64,000 nucleotides of DNA, taken from positions 3,906,001 through 3,970,000 of the forward strand of contig NZ_CP117522.1 in NCBI RefSeq assembly GCF_031679605.1. Direction: 5' to 3'. This DNA is from Streptomyces luomodiensis. Lineage in GTDB: Bacteria; Actinomycetota; Actinomycetes; Streptomycetales; Streptomycetaceae. Position numbers and translations under genes: made by a program. Below, piece after piece: positions 1 to 7,222 of this stretch; positions within the stretch are counted from its first letter, which is position 1; the number at the start of each line of letters is the position of its first letter. The notes under the pieces are model-generated. The model was not told the origin of the DNA. It saw only the letters and a list, made by a program, of their open reading frames with translations, and made no database searches.

Positions 1-129
1 TCCTCCAGGAGGGGGAGTGTCCATCGGCGGTCAGGGCGGTCTCGTCCCGGTCAGGACGGGTGAGTGGAGGGGCGGAGGGACGGGCGGGTGGACGGGCGAC
101 AACGTGTGAACGAGCGGGCGGACGAAGAG

Positions 130-873
130 TCAGCCACAGCCTCCGGCATGGCCCGGATCGGCCGAGCGGGCCGCGGCGAAGTCCGTGTCCGACGGCTCGG
201 CAGGGGGCGTGTCCCGGGAGCGTGCGCCGGAGCCCGCGCCTGGCCGTGAGCCGGAGCGTATCGAGTCGACGAAGGCCGGGAGCCGGTCCACGCCCCAGAA
301 CTTGTCATAGCCGTGGGTGAAGAACGGCACGCCGAACGCGCCGGCCTCGCTGAGCGTGAGCAGCGCCTGGAGCCCTCGCCCAGCGCGCAGCTCCTCGTCT
401 TCGGCCGCCGCGGCCGCCCGGTCGGCCGGCAGCCCGAGCTCTTCGGCGATGGCCGCGATGGTCGTACGGTCGCAGATGTCGCGGCCCTCCAGCCAGCGCG
501 CACGGTAGACGCGCTCGATGTAGGCGGGGCCGAGCCCCGCGTCCAGCGCGAGGAAGTACGGCAGATGCGGCACCTCCCAGACCGGGTCGAGATCCACCGG
601 CCAGCTGACCGAGAGCCCTCGTTCGGCCGTCAGCCGGCGCACGTCCTGGAGAATATAGAGATGTTTCTCCCGGGACATCGCCGCGTACGGAAAGTGACGG
701 CGGTGTTCGGCCATACGGCGCTCACCGTCCGCGTCCGGCTCCCACCACGGGTGCCATTCCACCGCCTGTGCGACATCCGGATAGCGGTCCATCAGGTCAC
801 GGTAGGCGATCCAGCTGTACGGGCTGCGGAAATTGAAATAGAAGCGCGGTACTTTGCTGCGCTTGGCTGCCAC
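130..873 (-). CDS. 2-hydroxychromene-2-carboxylate isomerase-like (kappa GST/DsbA-fold) protein, last gene of the PKS operon
   Basis: Protein of 247 aa with the DsbA/kappa-GST fold of HCCA isomerases. Near the N terminus is FNFRSPYSW, where the Ser of the SPY motif occupies the glutathione-contacting position of the family; near the C terminus is FFTHGYDKFWGVDRL, matching the usual F-x-FWGxDRL ending. A GTG start at 873 is chosen because a purine-rich GAGGGGGG lies just upstream and the conserved fold begins a few residues later. Family members catalyse glutathione-dependent cis-trans or ring-opening isomerisation. In this operon I infer a double-bond isomerase acting on an ACP-bound or released polyene chain, which is unproven. 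It follows the ketoreductase by 23 bp and is the 3' end of the operon as far as the window shows; the C-terminal ~30 residues are low complexity. Confidence 0.75.
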   Translation of the reverse strand: MAAKRSKVPRFYFNFRSPYSWIAYRDLMDRYPDVAQAVEWHPWWEPDADGERRMAEHRRHFPYAAMSREKHLYILQDVRRLTAERGLSVSWPVDLDPVWEVPHLPYFLALDAGLGPAYIERVYRARWLEGRDICDRTTIAAIAEELGLPADRAAAAAEDEELRAGRGLQALLTLSEAGAFGVPFFTHGYDKFWGVDRLPAFVDSIRSGSRPGAGSGARSRDTPPAEPSDTDFAAARSADPGHAGGCG

Positions 874-896
874 GTCCGGTACCCCCCTCGCTTCCC

Positions 897-1688
897 TCAG
901 ATGACGATGCCGCCGTCGACCTGGAACACCGCGCCGGTCACGTACTCCGCGCCGACCAGGTACGCGACCATGTCGGCGACCTCCTCCGGACGGCCGAACC
1001 GGCGGAGCGGGATGCTCTCCTCCGCCGCCTTCCGGGCCCGGTCGGACAGCTCCGCCGTCATATCGGTCTCCACGAAGCCGGGCGCCACCACATTGGCCCG
1101 GATGCCGTACCGCCCGACCTCCTTGGCGAGCGACTTGGTGAAGCCGATGATCCCCGCTTTGGACGCGGCGTAATTGGTCTGGGTCGCATTGCCGTGGACC
1201 CCGGCGACCGACGAGATGTTGATGACGCATCCGGACTTGCGTTTCATCATTCCGAACACCACGGAACGGCACAGATGGTAAGTGCCGTCCAGGTTGACCT
1301 CCAGGACGCTCCGCCACTCCTCGTCCTTCATCAGCAGCAGCGGATTGTCCCGGGTGATCCCGGCGGAGGTGACCGCGACCTCGACCGGGCCGAGCGACTC
1401 CTCGGTGAAGGCGACGAGTTCGCGCACCGCGCCCGCGTCGCGCACATCCGCCTGGTGGCCGATCACCCGCCCGCCGCCGAGCCGCGCCGCCTCCTCCTCC
1501 AGCGCGCGGGCGGCGTCAGGGCCGGCGCGATGGCAGAACGCCACGTCGAAACCGTCCCGGGCCAGCCGCAGCACGGTGGCCCGGCCTATGCCGCGGGAAC
1601 CGCCGGAGACCAGCGCGACGCGCGGCGCCGCCCGCTCCCTGTCACCGGATGTGCGGCCCGTGTCGTCGTCGGATATTCGGTCGGACAT
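897..1688 (-). CDS. 3-oxoacyl-ACP reductase (FabG-type ketoreductase)
   Basis: SDR-family protein of 263 aa. The nucleotide-binding loop is SGGSRGIGRA, the downstream signature is NISSVAG, the catalytic pair sits in NYAASKAG (Y-x3-K), and the C terminus VDGGIVI is typical of FabG. It would reduce the 3-oxo group of each ACP-bound extension product with NADPH. The ATG at 1688 leaves a ~22-residue polar leader before the beta-1 strand, so a slightly later start is possible. It lies between the dehydratase pair and the isomerase-like gene on the same strand, which supports a role as the KR of the dissociated synthase rather than housekeeping fatty-acid synthesis. Confidence 0.88.
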   Translation of the reverse strand: MSDRISDDDTGRTSGDRERAAPRVALVSGGSRGIGRATVLRLARDGFDVAFCHRAGPDAARALEEEAARLGGGRVIGHQADVRDAGAVRELVAFTEESLGPVEVAVTSAGITRDNPLLLMKDEEWRSVLEVNLDGTYHLCRSVVFGMMKRKSGCVINISSVAGVHGNATQTNYAASKAGIIGFTKSLAKEVGRYGIRANVVAPGFVETDMTAELSDRARKAAEESIPLRRFGRPEEVADMVAYLVGAEYVTGAVFQVDGGIVI

Positions 1689-1718
1689 ACGGTGAGGTCC
1701 TTCTCCCGTGGGTATCGG

Positions 1719-2285
1719 TCAGCGGGGTGCGGTCACAGGGGGATCGGCCGCGGACGGGTCGGTCGCAGGGCGATCGGCCGCGGGCGGGTCGGTCGCCGGC
1801 GGATCGGTCGCGGGTGTGCCGGTCAGGTCGGAGGCCGGACGCATGGTCATCGTCAGCCGGCCGATGGTGAGGGCGGTCTCGTCCCCGACCAGGCTCTCGC
1901 CCTCGAAGACGAAGGTCTCGCCGACCCGGCGGGCCAGCCGCACATGGTGCTCCACCACATCGCCGGGGATCACCGGGCGGTGGAACTCGGCATCGGTGAT
2001 GCCGCCGAGCAGCATCGCCTCGCCCGTGCGCACATCGGGGTTGGGCCGGTCCCAGGTGACCAGCACCCCGGCCACATGGCACCAGGACTCGATGAGCACC
2101 GTCCACGGGTAGTGGTAGTCCTCCGCGGACGCGGTGTCCGGCAGTCCCTCGTACCAGGGCTCGTTGCAGGTGACCGCCTTCAGGCCGCGCGCCCGCTCGC
2201 CCGGCACCAGTTCGGTGACCCGGTCCACCAGCAGCATGGGGTAGCGATGCGGCAGCATCCGCCTGATCTGGTCGACGGTGATCAT
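1719..2285 (-). CDS. FabZ-like hotdog dehydratase subunit lacking the HFPG motif
   Basis: Protein of 188 aa with a FabA/FabZ hotdog domain. The N terminus LPHRYPMLLVDRV is typical, and the helix LIESWCHVAG keeps the acidic residue that in FabZ is catalytic Glu. Where FabZ has the GHFPG-type histidine motif, this protein instead reads EGLPDTASAEDYHYPW. The next gene upstream (2282-2692) has an intact GHFPGFPIFPGV motif and overlaps this start by 4 bp (ATGA), so the two probably form a heteromeric dehydratase, as described for highly reducing type II PKSs such as the ishigamide system. The last ~35 residues are a degenerate repeat of ATDPPATDPP type, encoded by short direct repeats. Confidence 0.75.
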   Translation of the reverse strand: MITVDQIRRMLPHRYPMLLVDRVTELVPGERARGLKAVTCNEPWYEGLPDTASAEDYHYPWTVLIESWCHVAGVLVTWDRPNPDVRTGEAMLLGGITDAEFHRPVIPGDVVEHHVRLARRVGETFVFEGESLVGDETALTIGRLTMTMRPASDLTGTPATDPPATDPPAADRPATDPSAADPPVTAPR

Positions 2286-2692
2286 CCGGCGTCCGTCCTC
2301 CGGTCCTCGAAGCGCAGCCTTATCTGCGCGGCGGTCCCGCGCCCGGTGGCCGCCGAGGCCCGGCAGCGCACCGCCCCGTCCTTGCGTGACCAGACGTATT
2401 CGCTGGTCAGCTCGTCTCCGGGGTAGACCGGGCTGAGGAAGCGGGCGGACTCGACGGTCGCGAGGACCCAAGTCCCGCCCGGTTCCCGCTCCGGCAGCGT
2501 GGCGAGGGCGCCGCGCTGGACGTACTCGACGACACACACCCCGGGGAAGATGGGGAACCCGGGGAAGTGCCCGGCGAACACCTTCTCCGAGGCGCCGATC
2601 ACGGTGACGCACCGGGCGGGCCGCTCACCGGGCACTCCGGGGTCCACGACCTGCACGGTGCCGTCGACCGGCCCGCACGCGGTCACCGTCAT
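2282..2692 (-). CDS. FabZ-type 3-hydroxyacyl-ACP dehydratase subunit
   Basis: Hotdog protein of 136 aa. The active-site segment AGHFPGFPIFPGV followed by VVEYVQRGAL keeps both the His and the Glu of the FabZ catalytic pair. It would remove water from 3-hydroxyacyl-ACP to give trans-2-enoyl-ACP. It starts 1 bp after the ACP stop codon, and its own stop overlaps the start of the second hotdog subunit, so translation of the three is probably coupled. The neighbouring subunit lacks the His motif, so this one is likely to supply the catalytic residues of a heterodimer. It is slightly shorter than housekeeping FabZ (~150 aa). Confidence 0.8.
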   Translation of the reverse strand: MTVTACGPVDGTVQVVDPGVPGERPARCVTVIGASEKVFAGHFPGFPIFPGVCVVEYVQRGALATLPEREPGGTWVLATVESARFLSPVYPGDELTSEYVWSRKDGAVRCRASAATGRGTAAQIRLRFEDRRTDAG

Positions 2693-2693
2693 C

Positions 2694-2948
2694 TCATTTC
2701 TCCAGCTTCGAGGCGAGCAGGTCGTGGACCTTCCGGAGCGTGGTGATGTCCTTCATCTCCCGCTCCTCCAGCTTCACCGAGTACTTCTTCTCCAGGACGA
2801 CCATCACCTCGAGGGCCATCAGGGAGTCCACGCCGAGCGTCTTGACGAAGTCGGCGTCATCGGTGACGTCCTCCTCGTCCACATCGAGCACATCCGCGAC
2901 GAAGGTGCGCAGCTCGTCCATGTCCAGGGCGGTGGTGGCGTCGGCCAT
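2694..2948 (-). CDS. acyl carrier protein (first of two in the operon)
   Basis: Acidic protein of 84 aa with the phosphopantetheine attachment motif GVDSLMALE (Ser at about residue 42) inside a four-helix ACP domain. The start has a strong AAGGAG ribosome-binding site 8 nt upstream. It carries the growing chain between the KS pairs, KR and dehydratases encoded around it. It sits between the malonyltransferase and the two dehydratase subunits; a second ACP is the first gene of the operon (15435-15686), so the system has two carrier proteins that may serve different KS pairs or different stages. Confidence 0.92.
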   Translation of the reverse strand: MADATTALDMDELRTFVADVLDVDEEDVTDDADFVKTLGVDSLMALEVMVVLEKKYSVKLEEREMKDITTLRKVHDLLASKLEK

Positions 2949-2965
2949 GCGGGGTCTCCTTCCGC

Positions 2966-3036
2966 TCTCAGGGGGGGTTGGGGCTCAGGGGGGGTGGGGC
3001 TCAGCGGGGTTGGGGTGGTTCAGCGGGGTTCGGGGG
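2966..3036. repeat. short G-rich direct repeats between ACP and malonyltransferase
   Basis: About four copies of a 14-18 bp unit, GGGGCTCAGxGGGG-like on the plus strand, fill the gap between the ACP and the malonyltransferase gene and run into the latter's stop codon. Runs of four to seven G on the template strand could form a quadruplex. The function is unknown; simple replication slippage is the conservative explanation. Confidence 0.55.
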
Positions 3037-4054
3037 TGGTCAGCTTGGCGAGGGCGGCGGCCGACTCGACCGGGACGGTCCGCGCGCCGTCCACGATCCG
3101 GCGGATCATGCCGGTCAGCTGGCGTCCGGGGCCCAGCTCCACGAACCGGGCGCAGCCCAGTTCGCCGGCGAGCGTCCGTACGCACTCCTCCCAGCGCACC
3201 GGGCTGGTGAGCTGGTTCAGTTCGAGGTCCCGCCAGTGCTCGCCGGTCGCGTACGGGCGGGCGTCCGTGTTGGCGACGACCGGGGTGTGCTCGGGGGCGA
3301 ACTGCACGGCGGCCAGGGCCTCGCGCAGCTCATCGGCGGCCGCGGCCATCAGCGGGCTGTGGAAGGCGCCGCCGACGGCGAGCCGGATGACCTTGCCCTC
3401 ACTCTCGACGGCCCGTTCGGCGAGCCGGTCCACGGCCTCCGCAGTGCCCGAGACCACGATGGCGCCGGGTGCGTTGACGTTGGCGATCCAGACCTGGCCG
3501 CCCTCCTCCTGGCCGCCATCCCCCTGAACCTGGGCGACCAGCGTCGCCACCGTCTCGGGGTCGAGCCGCACCACGGCGGCCATGGTGCCGGGCGACCGCT
3601 CGGCGCACGCGCGCATGGCCCGGCCGCGGGCGGCGACGAGGCGGGCGGTGTCGGCGAGCGACGCGGCCCCGGCGGCGTACAGCGCGGTGTACTCGCCCAG
3701 GCTGTGTCCGGCACAGGCCACCACCTCGCCCAGCAGCCCGGCGGCCCGCGCCTCGCGGTGGGCCATGACCTCGGTGGTGAAGACGGCGATCTGGGCGAGA
3801 TCGGTGCGGCGCAGCGTCTCGTCGTCGGCTTTCAGCAGGAGTTCCTCGACGTCGATCCCGGTGTGCTCGGAGATCTCGGCCACCACCGCCCACGACGCGG
3901 TGTCCTGCCACGCCTGGCCCATACCGGCCTTCTGGGCGCCCTGCCCGGGGAAGACCAGCGCGGTACGGGGCGTCTGGTCCCCGGCCGGTCCGCCCGCCGC
4001 CCCCGCGTCCGTTGTGTCTCTGTCCGCCGTATTCGCCATGTCTCTGTTCGTCAT
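3020..4054 (-). CDS. ACP S-malonyltransferase (FabD-type)
   Basis: Protein of 344 aa. It shows FPGQGAQ at the oxyanion site, the nucleophile elbow GHSLGEYTAL, and GGAFHSPLM containing the catalytic His. It loads malonyl from malonyl-CoA onto the operon's ACPs. Dedicated malonyltransferases are uncommon in aromatic type II clusters, which borrow FabD, so having one here makes the set largely self-sufficient. The start at 4054 gives a ~28-residue polar leader before the fold begins; a second in-frame ATG lies five codons later. It is located 38 bp downstream of a KS-like gene and 71 bp upstream of the ACP. Confidence 0.9.
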   Translation of the reverse strand: MTNRDMANTADRDTTDAGAAGGPAGDQTPRTALVFPGQGAQKAGMGQAWQDTASWAVVAEISEHTGIDVEELLLKADDETLRRTDLAQIAVFTTEVMAHREARAAGLLGEVVACAGHSLGEYTALYAAGAASLADTARLVAARGRAMRACAERSPGTMAAVVRLDPETVATLVAQVQGDGGQEEGGQVWIANVNAPGAIVVSGTAEAVDRLAERAVESEGKVIRLAVGGAFHSPLMAAAADELREALAAVQFAPEHTPVVANTDARPYATGEHWRDLELNQLTSPVRWEECVRTLAGELGCARFVELGPGRQLTGMIRRIVDGARTVPVESAAALAKLTTPEPR

Positions 4055-4092
4055 CTCAACCAGCTCCTTCAGCTCATGGGCCGGCCGGCCCG

Positions 4093-5226
4093 TCACCGGA
4101 TCCGCAGCAGGGCCGCGCCGACCACGCCGTCCCGGTCCACGGTGGTGACCAGGGCGGTTCCGCCAGAGGCGATGTCCTGGCGCTCGGCGAGCGCCAGGAC
4201 GGTGGCGATCTGGAACGCCGCCGCGGCGGCGCAGGTGTCCCCGATGATGTCGGCGGCCGTGATCCGCGGCGGCTCCTGCTCGCCGAAGACGTCGGTGAGG
4301 GCGGCGCGCTCGGCGTCCCCCTCGGCGCCGGGGGCGCCGGAGTCGGCGATGACGCTCAGCTCGCCGGGGGCCACCCCGGTGCGGTCCAGCAGCCGGCCGA
4401 TCACCTTGGCGAGCACCGTACGGGCGGCCGCCGCGTCCGCGGCGCAGCCGAACTCCAAGCCCGCGACCTCGGCGAGCCCGGCCCGGCCGTGCTCGCGCGC
4501 CGAGGCGTCGGGCTCCAGCAGCCATACGGCCGCGCCCTCCCCGAGTACGGCGGCGCTGTCGGCGCTGTCCCCGTCCGCGCGGGCGTGCCACTCCAGCCAG
4601 GCGCGGGCGGAGGAGAACTCCTCGACCGCCCCGCACAGCACGGCGTCCGCCCGTCCGGCCCGCTGGAGCCGCAGCGCGTACTGGAGGGCGAGCAGTCCGG
4701 TGGCGCGGCCGCCCGCGATGGTGGTGTTGGGGCCCTTGAGCCCGTGCCAGATGGCGGACTGGCCGGCCGCGCAGTTCATCACGGTGTTGGGGAACCGGGC
4801 CGGGTCCACGTAGAAGGGCTTCTCCCCCACCAGCGAGTCCCGGGTGAAGTCCATGATGCTCTGGGCGGATCCGGTGCTGGTGCCCAGCGCGAGACCGGCC
4901 CGTTCGTCCACCCCCGGCAGCCGCTCGGCCTCGTCCTGCTCCCGCTCCCGCTCCCCGGTCAGCAGGTGGCGGATCGCGGTGACGGCCAGCCCGGTGGCCC
5001 GGTCCATGGAGCGGGTGCCCTTGCGGCCGAGGATCTGCCGGATGTGGAAGTCGGGCACCAGGCCGGCCTCGCGGAACGGCACCGACCACTCCTCGGGGTC
5101 CAGCGGCCGGCCGGCCGGGCGGCCGGACCCCAGGGCCGCGGTGAAGTCGGCCCCGCGCAGGCCCAGGGGCGATACGGCGGTCCAGGCCGAGATGACCGGG
5201 GCGGCCCCGACGGCGGCGTTGACCAT
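4093..5226 (-). CDS. ketosynthase-like chain-length-factor homologue without catalytic Cys/His/His (CLF-C)
   Basis: Thiolase-fold protein of 377 aa related to FabF/KS-beta. Aligned by the GxN motif, the position of the KS nucleophile (ACAAS in the operon's active KSs) reads GPNTTIAGGRATG, so Cys is replaced by Arg. The HGTGT segment is replaced by ADSGAPGAEGDAER and the KxxxGHTxGA segment by ADIIGDTCAAAA, so all three catalytic residues are gone. A GAAGGAG ribosome-binding site precedes the ATG. It probably pairs with one of the catalytic KSs to set chain length or geometry. It is separated from the other KS genes by the DsrE/F/H-like trio. Aromatic-PKS CLFs usually carry Gln at the Cys position, so Arg is unusual. 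Confidence 0.8.
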   Translation of the reverse strand: MVNAAVGAAPVISAWTAVSPLGLRGADFTAALGSGRPAGRPLDPEEWSVPFREAGLVPDFHIRQILGRKGTRSMDRATGLAVTAIRHLLTGEREREQDEAERLPGVDERAGLALGTSTGSAQSIMDFTRDSLVGEKPFYVDPARFPNTVMNCAAGQSAIWHGLKGPNTTIAGGRATGLLALQYALRLQRAGRADAVLCGAVEEFSSARAWLEWHARADGDSADSAAVLGEGAAVWLLEPDASAREHGRAGLAEVAGLEFGCAADAAAARTVLAKVIGRLLDRTGVAPGELSVIADSGAPGAEGDAERAALTDVFGEQEPPRITAADIIGDTCAAAAAFQIATVLALAERQDIASGGTALVTTVDRDGVVGAALLRIR

Positions 5227-5276
5227 GGGTTCGGGTACTCCTTCGGTTGAGGCCCGGGGGCCGTGGGAGGGGCGGA

Positions 5277-5672
5277 TCACAGGAACCACACCTGTTCGTA
5301 GGCGGGCCACAGCGCCGCGAGGCCGTCGCCCTCGATGACGCGGACGCCGGGCAGCAGCCGTTCGGGCGCGGTGCGGCCGTACGCGGCCAGGCCGTCCTCC
5401 TCGACCAGCACGGTCACCCCGGCGGCCAGCAGCTTCGCCACGGAGGCGGACGGGTCGGGCAGGGTGTCCAGGGTGCGGGTGCCCAGGCGCAGCGAGGGCC
5501 GGAAGCCGCTGTCGAGGGCGTAGCCGGCGGCGGGGCCGCGCAGCGCCAGATCGCAGCCGCCGCTCTGCCGGTGCAGATCGGCCACCGGGTACAGGGCGTC
5601 CGCGTACTGGGTCTCGACCGAGCCCCGGTACGCCTTCTCCACGATCACCAGCCAGCGCGCCTGGTCGCCCAT
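5277..5672 (-). CDS. DsrE/DsrF/DsrH-fold small protein 3 (DsrH/TusB-like position)
   Basis: Protein of 131 aa, beginning RWLVIVEKAYRGSVETQYAD, the beta-strand/helix start typical of the DsrE/DsrF-like superfamily. It has a single cysteine (SGGCDLAL) near residue 40. It is the third of three consecutive small genes with this fold and begins 3 bp after the previous gene ends. In DsrEFH and TusBCD the three subunits form a heterohexamer that relays persulfide sulfur; whether this protein keeps a transfer function is not clear because the canonical active Cys is not evident. Assignment rests on length, predicted fold order and position, so confidence is moderate. Confidence 0.5.
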   Translation of the reverse strand: MGDQARWLVIVEKAYRGSVETQYADALYPVADLHRQSGGCDLALRGPAAGYALDSGFRPSLRLGTRTLDTLPDPSASVAKLLAAGVTVLVEEDGLAAYGRTAPERLLPGVRVIEGDGLAALWPAYEQVWFL

Positions 5673-5675
5673 GGG

Positions 5676-6083
5676 TCAGCACACCCCCATCAGCAGGGCC
5701 TTGTCCGCCGCGTTCACATGCTCGGCGAAGACGAACGGCGCCCGCGTGCGGACCTGCGGGATCTGGTCGGCGGCGCCCCGCTCCTCGGCGCAGAAGCGGC
5801 ACACGTACCAGTACAGCCGGTCGGGGTGGTCGGCGATCAGCTCGCGCACCACGCGGGCGGTGGAGGGGTGCTCGCGTCCCAGGTCGGTGTAGTCGCGGGG
5901 TTTGGTGTCGCCGAGGGCCGCGCCGGTCAGCCGGGTGGCGTCGCCGCAGGTCCAGATCTGCACCCGGGCGCCCTGGTCGAGCAGCGCGGTCGCCAGCCGC
6001 AGCGCCGAGGTGACCAGGTCGGTCTGATGGGGTGCGCCGAAGAGGTTGAGCAGCACATCGGTACGGGGAACGGGCCTGGCCAT
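5676..6083 (-). CDS. DsrE/TusD-like protein with CxxC at the active-site position (small protein 2)
   Basis: Protein of 135 aa. The strand-loop-helix start DVLLNLFGAPHQTDLVTSAL and the segment WYVCRFCAEERGA match DsrE/TusD, where the active cysteine precedes an (A/S)xxRG helix; here it is a CxxC pair. A further cysteine is the last residue (MGVC). Together these give several candidate persulfide carriers. It starts at a TGATG overlap with the preceding DsrE-like gene and ends 3 bp before the next. The likely role is the sulfur-accepting subunit of a Dsr/Tus-like relay serving this biosynthetic operon. That is inference: no TusA, TusE or rhodanese partner is visible in the operon. Confidence 0.6.
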   Translation of the reverse strand: MARPVPRTDVLLNLFGAPHQTDLVTSALRLATALLDQGARVQIWTCGDATRLTGAALGDTKPRDYTDLGREHPSTARVVRELIADHPDRLYWYVCRFCAEERGAADQIPQVRTRAPFVFAEHVNAADKALLMGVC

Positions 6084-6409
6084 CAGTGCCACACCGGCCT
6101 GACCCGCGGTTCCAGCAGCTTGGCGGCCACGTCGGCCATCTCCACCAGCCGTGCCCGGGGCGTCAGATCGGCGGCGGGGAGGGCGCGCTGGGCGGCGGAG
6201 AAGGAGTCCACCCACAGCTCGCCGCCGTCGCCCAGAAAGGTCTCGATGCCCGGCGAGTTGCCGGGCACGGCGGCGGTCACGCCGTTCTCGACCAGGCACA
6301 GCACCACCTGGTGGCCGTCCCTGACCAGCCGCGCGGCGTCGCCGAGGAACCGCTCGCAGGCGGGTCCGGTCTGCGGCCCGCCCGTCTCGATCAGCAGATG
6401 GGCCGTCAT
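6083..6409 (-). CDS. DsrE-family small protein 1
   Basis: Protein of 108 aa. HLLIETGGPQTGPACERFL followed by LVRDGHQVVLCLVENGV is the alternating strand-helix-strand of the DsrE superfamily, with cysteines in the first helix and in strand 2. It begins inside the stop codon of the upstream SDR (ATGA) and ends in a TGATG overlap with the next DsrE-like gene, so the three small genes are almost certainly translated together. It could correspond to DsrF/TusC, a structural subunit. The function in polyketide assembly is unknown. Confidence 0.55.
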   Translation of the reverse strand: MTAHLLIETGGPQTGPACERFLGDAARLVRDGHQVVLCLVENGVTAAVPGNSPGIETFLGDGGELWVDSFSAAQRALPAADLTPRARLVEMADVAAKLLEPRVRPVWH

Positions 6410-7197
6410 GTCAGCAGCTCACCGCCGTCCACGCCGATCACATTGCCGGTGATCCAGGAGGAGTCGGTGCGCGAGAGCAGGGACACCGCCTCGGCGACGT
6501 CCTCGGGCCGGGTCAGCCGGTGGTGCGGGTTGAGGTCCCTGGCATGGGCGGCGAGCCGGTCGCTGCCGGGGATGCGCTCCATGGACGGCGTCGGGGTCAC
6601 CCCGGCGCGCAGCGCGTTGACGGCGATGCCGGAGGGGGCGAGCTCCAGGGCGAGCTGGCGCACATGGGACTCCAGGGCGGCCTTGGCGGCGGAGACGGCG
6701 CCGTAGTTGGGCATCACCCGGGCGCCCCCGGCGCTGGTCATCGCGTACACCTTGGCGCCCTCGCGCAGCAGCCCCGCGGTGAACAGGTCCTGGGTCCAGT
6801 AGACGAGGGAGTGCGCCATCACGTCGAGCGTCATGTTCATCTGGCGGGCGGTCACGCTGTCCTCGCCGTCCGCGCCGACGTACGGCAGCAGGGTGCCGAA
6901 GGCGAGGGAGTGCACCACGATCCGGATGCCCGTGCCGCTGGTCAGCTCCTCGAACCGGGGCAGCAGCTCCTCGCGGGTGCGGGCGGAGGCGGCGTTGGCG
7001 TTGAAGAAGTGGGCCTCGACGCCGTGGCCACGCATCTCCTCCCGGGCGACGGCGGCTTTCTCCTGGCCGTCGGTGGTGTCGAAGTGGACCCCCAGGATGT
7101 GGACGCCCTCGCGGGCCAGTTCATGGGCGACGGCCAGGCCCATACCGCTGGACGCGCCCAGGACCAGGCACCAGGAACCTTCGAGTGAGGTGATCAT
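6406..7197 (-). CDS. SDR-family enoyl-ACP reductase-like protein (Y-x6-K)
   Basis: Protein of 263 aa. GASSGMGLAVAHELA is the dinucleotide-binding loop. The catalytic residues are in PNYGAVSAAKAALE, where Tyr and Lys are six residues apart; Y-x6-K is the spacing of the enoyl reductases FabI/FabL, whereas ketoreductases such as the gene at 897 use Y-x3-K. The C-terminal VIGVDGGELLT is SDR-like. I infer reduction of selected 2-enoyl-ACP intermediates, so the product need not be a fully conjugated polyene. The start at 7197 (ATG-ATC-ACC) fits the fold. A divergent ketoreductase cannot be excluded. Confidence 0.7.
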   Translation of the reverse strand: MITSLEGSWCLVLGASSGMGLAVAHELAREGVHILGVHFDTTDGQEKAAVAREEMRGHGVEAHFFNANAASARTREELLPRFEELTSGTGIRIVVHSLAFGTLLPYVGADGEDSVTARQMNMTLDVMAHSLVYWTQDLFTAGLLREGAKVYAMTSAGGARVMPNYGAVSAAKAALESHVRQLALELAPSGIAVNALRAGVTPTPSMERIPGSDRLAAHARDLNPHHRLTRPEDVAEAVSLLSRTDSSWITGNVIGVDGGELLT

Positions 7198-7222
7198 CGG
7201 TCGCTCGCCCTCCGTGGTCGGC

